64,000 bases of DNA. Origin: Chitinophaga agri (GTDB taxonomy: Bacteria; Bacteroidota; Bacteroidia; Chitinophagales; Chitinophagaceae). The stretch is taken from positions 5,784,001-5,848,000 of the forward strand of contig NZ_CP048113.1 in NCBI RefSeq assembly GCF_010093065.1, read 5' to 3'. The translations under genes were made by a program, and so were the position numbers. This document shows, in pieces, positions 41,749 through 51,200 of this stretch. A model generated the notes under the pieces. The model searched no databases and was not told the DNA's origin. It saw only the letters and a program-made list of their open reading frames with translations. Every line of letters starts with the position of its first letter. Position 1 is the first letter of the stretch.

Positions 41749-42362
41749 TCAAAGAGCCGTATGGCTGAAAGTGAGTGGGGTGGCCTGTCTACAATGGGTC
41801 GCCCCATCCTTATTTAAGTGTAGTAATACTACTACAAAAGAATTTCCGGAGCGGTCATATATTTGTATCAGCAACGAAAGAAGCAATACTCCTACTGTCC
41901 TAGATAATAAAAAAGGCCCCACCTTTCCCTATAAGAAATTTACTGATGAAACATCTTATTTAAAATATTTATCGCTGTATGTTATTATGACATGCAGTGT
42001 CAAGAACTTGGTTTTTATTAGGATATGGTTAGAAAGGGTTGTCATTCTTGACGACCTTTACTTTTTTATACCCCCGTCAGTTCCTGACAAATTTCCCATG
42101 ATAGTATCAAATAAAAGAGCCCGCAAATATGACTTTGCGAGCTGCTTACTTTTTTGGGTAATGGATGTATGAGGTTCAATAACATGGATGCTTGCCTTGG
42201 GTACAATGAATGCCATGGGAGTACAATGAATGAAATTCCGGGGGCAGACAATGAATGTATGGAGTCAAATGGATGAAATCAACAATGGATGATGGGGTAA
42301 TGGATGAATGGGGTAATGGATGAATGGGGAATGAATAATTCTGGGGGCAAATGGATGAAAAA
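41749..42362. other. 614-base intergenic region without a convincing gene, repeat-rich 3' part
   Basis: The first 350 bases are AT-rich with no supported coding sequence; a plus-strand frame of 133 codons from 41771 looks like noise (no conserved-looking stretch, stop-rich neighbours). A weak hairpin GCCCGCAAA/TTTGCGAGC lies at 42119-42142. From about 42160 to 42360 the sequence is made of many ATGGATGA, ATGAATGA and GGGG-type words. Confidence 0.6.
42292..42329 (+). repeat. 16-bp tandem repeat inside an ATGGATGA-rich region
   Basis: ATGGGGTAATGGATGA occurs twice exactly (42292-42307 and 42308-42323), plus the first six bases of a third copy. The surroundings (about 42160-42360) contain many looser relatives such as AATGGATGA, AATGAATG and GGGGGCAAATGGATGA, so the tandem is the core of a larger degenerate repeat. 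Confidence 0.8.
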
Positions 42363-42602
42363 TTAGTTCTCACTGAATTCACTGAAGAAGCGACGCGCAA
42401 CATGTTTAAATCTGCTCACTGCTTCTTCGTCTTCCAGTTTTATTTCCGGATGATTTGTTGTAGACTGATAATATTTTAAAGCAGCTGAAGCGATGTCCAG
42501 ACTACCATTTGCATCTGCGGTAGCTTTGATATAACGGCTGTTGCTATGCAGGTAGTGCAGTGCTTTAATGTCAAAGTTTAGAGTGATAATACCGTTTATC
42601 AT
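42363..42602 (-). CDS. Small protein of unknown function
   Basis: 79 residues from the ATG at 42602 (MINGIITLNFDIKALHYLHS); a longer version starting at 42674 adds a leader I do not trust. No hydrophobic helix, no signal peptide. It includes SLDIASAALKYYQSTTNHPE and a helical acidic/basic end EAVSRFKHVARRFFSEF. Codon use and composition look ordinary for the window, which supports a real gene, but I know no family. It ends within 1 base of the repeat region and is divergent from the sialate O-acetylesterase gene. Confidence 0.5.
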   Translation of the reverse strand: MINGIITLNFDIKALHYLHSNSRYIKATADANGSLDIASAALKYYQSTTNHPEIKLEDEEAVSRFKHVARRFFSEFSEN

Positions 42603-42763
42603 AGTTGTATTCGTTTTATGCTGACTGATATAAAAATTTCGTGCCAAAATAAATTCCTGTAGTGAAATAGCCATTAAAAGCCGTTATATAGGATACTTTA
42701 TACAGAAGGTGTTGTGCATCTATTCCCCATTTTGTATCTTGACGAGGGAAAAAAAACTATTTC

Positions 42764-44224
42764 ATGCAACTGACCACGTTATTAAAACCCTTACTCACAG
42801 GTGTATTGTCATGCACCTTTGTCCTCCATAGCTTTGCCGATGTTCGTTTACCCGCTTTGGTCGGTAGTAACATGGTATTACAGCGTAATAAACCGCTGAA
42901 TATCTGGGGATGGGCTGATAAGGGAGAAAAGGTAACCGTCTCTTTCCGGAACGGTACCTATAAAACTGTTACCACTGCTGATGGTAAATGGAAAGTACAG
43001 CTGCCCGCCCAGACGGCAGGAGGCCCATATTCAATGACAGTTTCCGGGCACAATACAATACAACTGAATAATATCCTGGTAGGAGAGGTCTGGATAGCTT
43101 CCGGGCAGTCAAATATGGAAATGCCATTGAATGGTTGGGGAAAAGTACTGAATCATGAACAGGAAGTGAAAGCAGCTGATTATCCGGATATCCGTTTGTT
43201 TCAGTTAAAACATACCACCAGTACCAAGCCGCTGGATGATGTCAATCCATGGGATGGTGGCTGGCAGGCATGCTCTCCGCAGAATATTTCTGAGTTCTCC
43301 GCAGTAGGTTATTTTTTCGCCCGGGAAATACAGGGACACGAACATATACCCGTGGGGGTAATCCACACATCATGGGGAGGAACTGTGGCTGAAGCGTGGA
43401 CAAGTGGGGAATCTATTAAAAAGATCCCGGCTTTCGCAGATACAGTAAAGGCATTTGAAAGTCTGCCCTCTCCACAGTCTCCTGCTAACCCCAATAAACC
43501 CACACTGCTCTATAACGCGATGATCCATCCATTACTGCCGCTCGCATTCAGAGGCGTGATCTGGTACCAGGGTGAAGGTAATGCAGGAAGAGCTTATCAA
43601 TACCGGGAAGTATTCCCTACAATGATCAAAGACTGGCGTAAACAATGGCATAATGGCGACTTCCCGTTCTTCTTCGTACAACTGGCCAACTTTACAGAAA
43701 AGAAATCACAACCTGGGGAATCTGACTGGGCAGAACTGAGAGAAGCGCAACTGATGACCCTTTCTTTACCTAATACAGGAATGGCTTCTGCTGTAGATAT
43801 TGGTGATGACAAAGATATTCACCCAAAGAATAAACAGGAAGTAGGCCGCCGTCTCTCTCTTATTGCCAGGGCGAAAGTTTATGGTGAGAAAATACCTTAT
43901 TCAGGCCCTATCTACCAGTCGAAGCTGATATCTGGTAATAAGGTAATACTGACCTTCAAACATACAGATAATGGCCTTGTAATGAAGAATGGAACTACTT
44001 TGAAAGGGTTTGAGGTAGCTGGTGCAGATAAGAAGTTCCATTGGGCACAGGCAACGATCAGTGGTAACCGTGTAATCGTGTCGTGCAGCGAGGTGGCGAA
44101 GCCTGTTGCAGTACGTTACAGCTGGGCAAATAATCCTGATGGCAACCTGTATAACGGAGCCGGACTTCCCGCTAGTCCATTCCGTACAGATGACTACCAG
44201 GGAATGACCTACGGTAAAAATTAG
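42764..44224 (+). CDS. Sialate O-acetylesterase-type SGNH esterase, secreted
   Basis: 486 residues. Signal peptide to about residue 25. The first domain opens with LPALVGSNMVLQRNKPLNIWG, typical of the family, then the SGNH nucleophile in VWIASGQSNMEMPL, the second block WYQGEGNAG, and the catalytic D-x-H likely in DKDIHPKNK. It removes acetyl groups from sialic acids or from acetylated xylan-type glycans. Monocistronic with a terminator following. Substrate unknown. Confidence 0.92.
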   Translation: MQLTTLLKPLLTGVLSCTFVLHSFADVRLPALVGSNMVLQRNKPLNIWGWADKGEKVTVSFRNGTYKTVTTADGKWKVQLPAQTAGGPYSMTVSGHNTIQLNNILVGEVWIASGQSNMEMPLNGWGKVLNHEQEVKAADYPDIRLFQLKHTTSTKPLDDVNPWDGGWQACSPQNISEFSAVGYFFAREIQGHEHIPVGVIHTSWGGTVAEAWTSGESIKKIPAFADTVKAFESLPSPQSPANPNKPTLLYNAMIHPLLPLAFRGVIWYQGEGNAGRAYQYREVFPTMIKDWRKQWHNGDFPFFFVQLANFTEKKSQPGESDWAELREAQLMTLSLPNTGMASAVDIGDDKDIHPKNKQEVGRRLSLIARAKVYGEKIPYSGPIYQSKLISGNKVILTFKHTDNGLVMKNGTTLKGFEVAGADKKFHWAQATISGNRVIVSCSEVAKPVAVRYSWANNPDGNLYNGAGLPASPFRTDDYQGMTYGKN

Positions 44225-44242
44225 TCTAATGGCTATTAACAT

Positions 44243-44281
44243 AAAAAGAGCAGGCATCTGGTGAAGATGCCTGCTCTTTTT
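44243..44281. terminator. Terminator after the esterase gene
   Basis: AAAAAGAGCAGGCATCT and AGATGCCTGCTCTTTTT form a perfect 17-bp stem with a 5-base loop. Confidence 0.95.
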
Positions 44282-44348
44282 ATGTACGCTATTCAAAATT
44301 GATAGCAGGAATATCTACATTTACAGTTACTACAAACCGTTAGGTATA

Positions 44349-45239
44349 ATGATACGTCAGCTCGTCATAGGATTACTCTTCGCAATGTTATGGGCTTCCG
44401 CAGCAGTAGCCACTAAATTCGGTATACAGGCTGCTGATCCGCTGGTACTGGGGAACGTGAGGTTTCTCGTTGCAGGCGGAGGAATGTTGCTTTTTGCTTA
44501 CCTCGGTCAGTCAGCCAAACATCGGCTGCCACAAGGGAAGGAATGGACACAGTTGCTGATCTTCGGCGGACTCAATACAACAGTATACCTCGGGTGTTTC
44601 GTCATGGCTATGAAATACGTTTCTGCCGGTATAGGCAGCTTATCCGTAGCAACCAGTCCTTTGTTCATCATGGGTATCTCAGCCTACTGGCTGAAAAGAA
44701 GCCTGAAATGGTATGAGATAGTCGGTATGCTACTCGGTTTACTGGGAGTAGGCATAGCTACCTGGCCCCTGTTGCAGAACAGTCATGCTACCCTGGGGGG
44801 GATTGCTATTCTGCTATTCGGGATGCTGGCCGTTTCAGTGGCCACTGTCTATTATGCCCGTGTCGAGTGGCAGCTGTCCAAACTTGTCATCAACGGTTGG
44901 CAGGTTTTTCTGGGTGGACTGTTATTTATTCCCATCACCGCTATATTTGCCAACTTTAGTGAAACACGGCTGAACACCACCTTCTGGTTGTCCGTGGGGT
45001 GGCTGATCCTACCCGTATCCGTAGTGGCCCTGCAACTATGGTTCTACCTCGTCAGCAAAGACGCGGTACGAGCTTCCCTCTGGTTATTTCTTTGTCCTGT
45101 TTTCGGATTCTTCTATTCCTGGATGCTGATGGATGAACCAGTGACCGGATTCACATTTGCAGGCACATTCCTGGTAATAGGTGGACTCTATCTGGCACAG
45201 AAGGAGAAGTTCCGTCAGCAGACAACATTGGAAAAATAG
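44349..45239 (+). CDS. EamA family (DMT superfamily) transporter
   Basis: 296 residues, ten hydrophobic helices forming two EamA domains: first copy around LLFAMLWASAAVATKFGIQAA, quoted in part, and VSAGIGSLSVATSPLFIMG, second around LLFGMLAVSVATVYYARVEW and YLVSKDAVRASLWLFLCPVFG. Family members export amino acids, nucleotides or drugs. No regulator is adjacent. It converges on the small membrane protein gene that follows. Confidence 0.9.
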   Translation: MIRQLVIGLLFAMLWASAAVATKFGIQAADPLVLGNVRFLVAGGGMLLFAYLGQSAKHRLPQGKEWTQLLIFGGLNTTVYLGCFVMAMKYVSAGIGSLSVATSPLFIMGISAYWLKRSLKWYEIVGMLLGLLGVGIATWPLLQNSHATLGGIAILLFGMLAVSVATVYYARVEWQLSKLVINGWQVFLGGLLFIPITAIFANFSETRLNTTFWLSVGWLILPVSVVALQLWFYLVSKDAVRASLWLFLCPVFGFFYSWMLMDEPVTGFTFAGTFLVIGGLYLAQKEKFRQQTTLEK

Positions 45240-45254
45240 CAGGCCACTCAGCAC

Positions 45255-45677
45255 TTACTCCTCAAAGTCAATTGATTTAATCTTATTTGCCAGATTATCA
45301 ATACTCTGTAACTCAATCTCTGCCATTTTTCTTTTTAGCATGGTCGCCTCTTCAGGTGAGATAATGCCGTTCTGTAAGGCAGTTTCGATCTTCTTTTGTA
45401 ACAGTTTTTTCGACCGTTCTACTTTCTTGACTTTGAAATATGCATTGGACTTACGGGAAATAAATTTCCAGAACAGGGACAATACAATAGATACGCTGGG
45501 TGCGATGATCACCAGCCATGACTTAAGTGGATATGTTTCAGGAAGATTACTTGCAAGCAGCACCAGTAGTGTACCACCTCCTGCGCCGGCTATACTGGCG
45601 GATGTTGAATTCGGTTGCTGGGTATTGGAAGCTTGCTGGGATGGGTTAGCAACCAGTGAATTATCTTGTTCCAACAA
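45255..45677 (-). CDS. Small membrane protein with C-terminal coiled segment, unknown function
   Basis: 140 residues: a Gln/Ser/Asn-rich N-terminus, two hydrophobic stretches (ASIAGAGGGTLLVLLASN; PLKSWLVIIAPSVSIVLSLFW), then a basic and acidic helical C-terminus including KLLQKKIETALQNG and ISPEEATMLKRKMAEIELQS, a SHOCT-like two-helix pattern. No family assigned. It is transcribed from the same direction as the next small gene, 94 bases upstream, and may be its partner. Confidence 0.55.
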   Translation of the reverse strand: MLEQDNSLVANPSQQASNTQQPNSTSASIAGAGGGTLLVLLASNLPETYPLKSWLVIIAPSVSIVLSLFWKFISRKSNAYFKVKKVERSKKLLQKKIETALQNGIISPEEATMLKRKMAEIELQSIDNLANKIKSIDFEE

Positions 45678-45771
45678 AAAAATGGTTTATAGGATAATAG
45701 TATAATTGATATAGTGGATGATGGTAATGGACCAGGCGATAGTAATAAAAAAAGAAAAAATGAGGTGAAAA

Positions 45772-46014
45772 CTAGTTCCCTAATAATACATCGAGGGTAC
45801 GGAGTATCTGTTGTGTATCATTCTGTTTTTCGAGATCAAGCACTACAACATGTCCTGATTTGTCCTCTACTACCAGCGCTTTAGGCGGATATCTGCGGAT
45901 TCTCTTCAGCCTTGCTGTCTCTTTGGAGGCATTCAGTAAAGTGATAGCCAGAGATGACAGGGATGCGAATACCGCGATAATCACTAATATCGTTGTGAAA
46001 GTAGCTGACATCAT
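45772..46014 (-). CDS. Small single-helix membrane protein with short cytoplasmic domain
   Basis: 80 residues: N-terminal helix TFTTILVIIAVFASLSSLAITLL, then a basic RLKRIRRYPPKALVVEDK and a small beta-beta-helix-like tail (GHVVVLDLEKQ ... ILRTLDVLLG). This shape, one helix plus a tiny domain of two strands and a helix, recalls constant adaptor components of conflict systems, but sequence evidence is thin. Function unknown. Confidence 0.5.
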   Translation of the reverse strand: MMSATFTTILVIIAVFASLSSLAITLLNASKETARLKRIRRYPPKALVVEDKSGHVVVLDLEKQNDTQQILRTLDVLLGN

Positions 46015-46513
46015 AATAGATTATAGTTTCTGGTTTTAGTCATAGCTATTAAATTTACACATTTTTTGTCAGAAAAACACTTATCATATCTTTCATATAT
46101 AGCATGTGGCTGATTTAAAATTATTCCTAATCCGACACTTCCCAAATATTTTTTTTGTTCCTGTAAGTAGTTCCTTCTTTTTTCCTGTCCTTGTACATAT
46201 ACCGGTCTAAAATCCGGGCCAGCCAGAACGAGACTGGGCAGGCACTTGATAACATAAAGGGGGATACACACGTAGAAAACTGATTCTAAAGCCATAATGA
46301 GTACTATGCCGCCCGGAACCGGAAAGAAGACCACTTAACAACGTTATGTAAAGTGATAATATATTGATGAGTCAGAAACTTTTTCCACTATTTGGGGTTA
46401 ATTTAGGACTATACCGAAATTGACGCTGGGATAAATTCCGCGATAATGATGATTATATTTACCTCCCGGGGCGACATTCCGTATGTAAATGAGGGCTCAG
46501 TGCAGCATACAGT
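46015..46513. other. 499-base intergenic region ahead of the ECF sigma gene
   Basis: No gene is well supported. A 107-codon minus-strand frame (46011-46334) has little protein character and would end inside the next gene's start. The final part before 46514 presumably has the promoter of the sigma factor, with TTATATTTAC at about 46454-46463 a weak candidate. Confidence 0.5.
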
Positions 46514-47113
46514 ATGAGTAACAGTGAAAACATCAGGTATTGGCAGCAGCAGATTGCTTGTGAAAATGATGAGAAGGCTTTTTCAGAGCTGTTCCGGCAT
46601 TTCTATGACCGGCTGCTATATTTTGCGGTCCAGTACGTCTATGCCCGTGAAGCTGCAGAAGAGATCGTTTCCGACGTGTTCGTTAAAATATGGAACCGCC
46701 GGCAAGAACTTGATAAAATTGCCAATCTCGAAGTGTACCTCTTCGTCGCCGTAAAAAATCATTCACTCAATTACCTTGAACAATATTCCTCGCTCCGTAT
46801 CTCACCGCTTAGTGACGATTCCGGAATAGCGCAACTTACCAACTCAGTTGATCCCGAGAGGACAATGGAATGGAAAGAGATCCTTTTTAAAATGGATCAG
46901 GAAGTAGGCCGCCTGCCCGACCAGTGCCGCCGGGTCTTTAAACTGATCAAGGAAGAAGGATTTAAATATAAAGACGTTGCCGAGATACTCAATATTTCTC
47001 CCCGTACAGTAGAAACTCAGTTGTTTCGCGCTATGAAACGCCTCAACGAAGTTATAGGACCTTATATCACCAACAGATTAAAGGAAAAAAATAAAAATCA
47101 GGATTCGCTGTAA
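46514..47113 (+). CDS. ECF RNA polymerase sigma-70 factor
   Basis: 199 residues. Region 2 (about 20-90) shows FYDRLLYFAVQYVYAREAAEE and IVSDVFVKIWNRR, region 4 (about 130-185) LPDQCRRVFKLIKEEGFKY and VAEILNISPRTVETQLFRAM, the helix-turn-helix. It is the FecI-type sigma of Bacteroidota glycan systems. It sits 41 bases before the FecR gene and upstream of SusC, so the usual model applies: signal from SusC, through FecR, frees this sigma to transcribe the susCDE-GH76 genes. Confidence 0.95.
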   Translation: MSNSENIRYWQQQIACENDEKAFSELFRHFYDRLLYFAVQYVYAREAAEEIVSDVFVKIWNRRQELDKIANLEVYLFVAVKNHSLNYLEQYSSLRISPLSDDSGIAQLTNSVDPERTMEWKEILFKMDQEVGRLPDQCRRVFKLIKEEGFKYKDVAEILNISPRTVETQLFRAMKRLNEVIGPYITNRLKEKNKNQDSL

Positions 47114-47154
47114 GTAGTTTTTTAATTCTGTCTGTCCTTCTACTACTACCACAT

Positions 47155-48162
47155 ATGATAAACGACGAATTATTTACCACGTTGGCCGCCAGGAAACTGG
47201 CAGGAGAAGCTACCACAGCAGAGTTGATGGAGCTGGACGCCATGCTGCAGGAATACCCTGAGCTGCGCGAACGCTACCAGCTGTTGCAACAGTACTTCAC
47301 AATATCTTCCTATCATACATCTGCCGAAACAGAACAGGCTTTGCAGCGCACCATGTCACGGATCAACATTCCCGCAGCCGTTTCGCCCGTGAGGATGTTT
47401 CCATGGAAATGGCTGGGAGCTGCCGCTGCTGCAATACTGATAGGCATTGTTTCGCTTGTGGTACTCAGGTCTAAAGATCATCCTGTTGAAATGGTCAAAC
47501 TGATGGAAAGGCAGAATGGTAAAGCCACCAGGGCTTCTATCGAATTGGCTGATGGCAGTAAGATATGGCTCAATGCTGAAAGCAGGCTGTCCTATCCGGA
47601 TGTATTCGACGGGAATACACGTGAGGTATATCTTACAGGGGAAGCCTTTTTCGACATTGCTCCTAATCCTAAGAAACCTTTCATTGTGCATTTCAGTGCC
47701 GGTAGCATCCACGTACTTGGCACTTCTTTCAATGTACGCGCTTATGAAAATGAAGCCGTAGAAACTTCCGTGAGAACAGGTAAAGTAGCCCTCATCCGTA
47801 ATGGCAGATTGGGCGAGAACCCTGATACTATCTACATCACACCGGATGAGAAAGTAACATTGCAAACAGCTGTTGTCAATAGCGATAGTAACACGATCGT
47901 GAAAGAAGTGACTTCTTCAGAAGATGATAAGGCATGGACTGAAGGAAGACTCGTATTCCGCGATAAAACCCTTGAAGAGATCGCATCAGAACTGGAAAGA
48001 ACATTCGGAAAGAAAGTGACATTCACCAGTGATGTACCACGTTATTACAGACTGACAGGCGCTTTTCAGGATAATAGCCTGCAGGATATCATGTATTATC
48101 TCGCAAGGTCAAAAGCATTTCACTATACCATTACCGACAGTACGTTAGTAATCACAGAATAA
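47155..48162 (+). CDS. FecR family anti-sigma factor
   Basis: 335 residues. N-terminal cytoplasmic region (1-80) with AARKLAGEATTAELMELDAM, one membrane helix (WLGAAAAAILIGIVSLVVL, about 83-101), then the periplasmic FecR domain with LADGSKIWLNAESRLSYPD, VYLTGEAFFDIAPNPKKPF and LGTSFNVRAYENE, ending in a DUF4974-type domain (FRDKTLEEIASELERTFGK). It holds the ECF sigma inactive until the partner SusC-type receptor binds its glycan and transmits via its N-terminal domain. Confidence 0.95.
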   Translation: MINDELFTTLAARKLAGEATTAELMELDAMLQEYPELRERYQLLQQYFTISSYHTSAETEQALQRTMSRINIPAAVSPVRMFPWKWLGAAAAAILIGIVSLVVLRSKDHPVEMVKLMERQNGKATRASIELADGSKIWLNAESRLSYPDVFDGNTREVYLTGEAFFDIAPNPKKPFIVHFSAGSIHVLGTSFNVRAYENEAVETSVRTGKVALIRNGRLGENPDTIYITPDEKVTLQTAVVNSDSNTIVKEVTSSEDDKAWTEGRLVFRDKTLEEIASELERTFGKKVTFTSDVPRYYRLTGAFQDNSLQDIMYYLARSKAFHYTITDSTLVITE

Positions 48163-48216
48163 TAGTTCACGTTCACATTAATCAATCAAATCAATTCATT
48201 CACAAACAGCTGCGTT

Positions 48217-51200
48217 ATGAAAGAAAGACCGCTACCCATGCGTTTTTCGCGAATTTTCCGCTCGTTGTTCCTCCCGCTGCTCGTCTGCATGGCTCTTCTG
48301 AACATGCTGGACCTGAGAGCACAGAGTGCATTTGCTGCTGACGCAAATCCCCGTGCCTACAGTCAGGGACAACAGGTAAAAACCACTGAACACCCTTTTG
48401 AAAGTCGTATCAGTTTGCAGGTAAGCAATGAGCGACTGGGACAGGTGCTGGAAAAGATCGAAAAGCAAACTTCTTATGTATTTGTCTATTCAAATGATGA
48501 AATCGGGGCTGCTCAGAAGATCTCCCTTTCCGTACAGGACAGAAAACTGGGCGAAGTACTTGAGATGGTACTGTCACCACTGGATATTAAGTTCGAAATG
48601 ATCAATAACAAGATCATTCTCCGCCAGCAGGGTGCTACTACCACAATTGCTCAACAGAACGATATCACGATCAATGGCCGGGTCGTTAATAATAAGGGAG
48701 AAGGTATCCCTGGAGTGAACATTCGTTTGCAGGGTACCAGCACCGGTACTTCTTCAAATGATCAGGGTTTTTTTACGTTAAAGATCCCGAATGGGCAAGC
48801 CAATGGTACCTTAGTTTGCTCTTCCGTTGGTTACATCCCATCGGAAATAGGGATCAGCGGAAGGACCAATATCACCGTAATGCTCACTGAAGACTCTAAG
48901 GACCTGGGAGAGATAGTGGTTACTGCTTACGGTTCACAGAAGAGAACACAGGTAACAGCAGCTATCAATACCATCTCCACTAAAGATATTGAAAGCCGCC
49001 CTGTTACCAATATGTTCCAGGCACTCCAGGGTACCGCGCCCAACCTGATCCTGCAGCAGAACAATGCTGAGCCAGGTGCACAGATGAACCTCAATATCCG
49101 TGGTGTAGGTAGTCTTACCGGTAATGCACCACTGATCATCATTGATGGTGTACAGGCTGGAAGAGACGGTTTACAGAACCTGAACCCTTATGATGTGGAG
49201 AGCATCTCCGTATTGAAAGATGCCGCATCCTCCGCGATCTATGGTTCCCAGGCGGCAAATGGTGTCATCTACATTACCACTAAAAGAGGTAAGAAAGATG
49301 AAAAACCAAGTGTCAGCTATAACGGTATGTATGGCTTCCAGACGCCTACCACGCTGCCTCGTAACGTGGAAGCATGGGAATACATGACGCTGAAAAATGA
49401 GGCACTGGTTAACTCTGGTAAAACACCTCAGTACTCTCCGGAAGATATCAGCTTCTGGCATACCCGTGGTTCAGAACCTGCCTATCTGAAGGAAATGCTG
49501 CGCAGCAGTACGCCCATGCAGAACCACAGTCTGAGTATGACTGGTGGCGGCAAAAGCAGCAGCTACCTCGTTTCACTGGGTTATGTTGATCAGGGTAACA
49601 TGCTGCAGAACTCTTACGTTACTGAAGACTTCTACTACAAGCGTTACAACGCCAGGGCTAACCTCGCTGTGGATGTAAGTAAGTATGTAAAGGTAAATGT
49701 GAACCTCGCCTATACGAAAGGTATCAAACGTAGACAGCAGGCTGATATCGGTTTCCTGATCCGTGATGCGATCCGTACACCACGTATCTATCCGGTACAG
49801 GATTCTCTGGGTAACTTTGTGGTGCCTTCTCTGAATAGTAACAACGTACTGGCTCAGCTGAAATATGGTGGTTTCGATAAAGAAGAGAAAGACAACCTCC
49901 TGGGTGGTCTGGACATTACCATTACGCCGGTAAATCACTTTAAACTGAACTTCAACGCTTCAGGTACGTACACGATCACCAACCAGCAGAACCGCCAGAA
50001 TAAATATTCCTACGCACCTTATTATACGACAGCCAATCCGCCACTGTTTAACAGAATGTATGAGTATGAATTCAAAGATCTCGCTTCCAACGTATACGCT
50101 ACTGCGGAGTATGAGAACACATTCAATAAACATTATGTAAAGGCACAGGTAGGCGGACGTAGCGATGCGATCAATGAAGAGTATGGCGTGAAAGCTACCC
50201 GTTATGGTACAACCAACCTGGATGACGACTGGACGATCGGTGGTGGATACATTCCTAAACCGGACGGTACTTTCGATTATGCAAACATTGGTACCTACAA
50301 CGACATTATCAATCCGAACCTATATGCGCTGAACTCTCTGTTCGGAAGAGTGAACTACGTATTCAACGATAAATATCTTGCAGAATTTACCTGGAGATAT
50401 GACGGTTCCTCAAAACTCGCTCCTGGTCACCAATGGCAGTTCTTCCCGGCTTTCTCTCTGGGCTGGAGGATCACTGACGAAGAATTCTTTGGTGATTTTA
50501 AGAGACGCTTTGGTAATGTGAAATTCCGTTATTCCTGGGGACAGGTGGGTAACTCTAACATAGGTGGCTTCAACTACCTGGCAAGGGTAACACTGAACAG
50601 TGGTAAGTATCCTTTCAACAACACACCTAATGCCGGCGCCGATTTCTCTGCCTACAATGAAACATTGCAGTGGGAGATCTCTACCATGAGCAACTATGGT
50701 GTGGATGTAGACCTGTTCAATAACAAGATCTCCGCTTCCTTCGACTACTTCAATAAAAACACAGATGGCATCTACCTGTTCCAGGTAGTACCAGGCACGG
50801 CCGGTATAGGTTCCTCCCTGCAGAACGTTGGTAAAGTGCAGAACAAAGGCTGGGAGTTAACAGTTTCTTATCATGCAAAAACAGGTGCTGTAAATCATAC
50901 GATTTCCGCTAACCTGTCCGACAACCTCAACAAAGTGGTGAAATATGGAGAGCAGTCCGTACAGGGGTCTGACTTCTCCTTTATCATCAAGGAAGGGTTC
51001 CCGATCGCTTCCTACTTCGGCTACAGATCCAATGGTCTGTACCAGAACCTGGATGATATCAAGAACGCACCAAGAGTACCTTTTGCCTACAATCAGCAGG
51101 TAATGCCCGGTGATGTACGCTACATTGACCGTAATGGCGATGGCGTGATCGATGCGGATGACCGTTATGTATTTGGTAATCCGTTCCCACGTTACACCTT

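Noticed and set aside
41771-42172. 133-codon plus-strand frame in the 614-base gap
   Set aside because: No signal, domain or protein-like pattern, and it lies in AT-rich noncoding sequence.
46011-46334. 107-codon minus-strand frame before the sigma factor
   Set aside because: Composition is not protein-like; its end overlaps the next gene's start by 4 bases, but that alone is weak.
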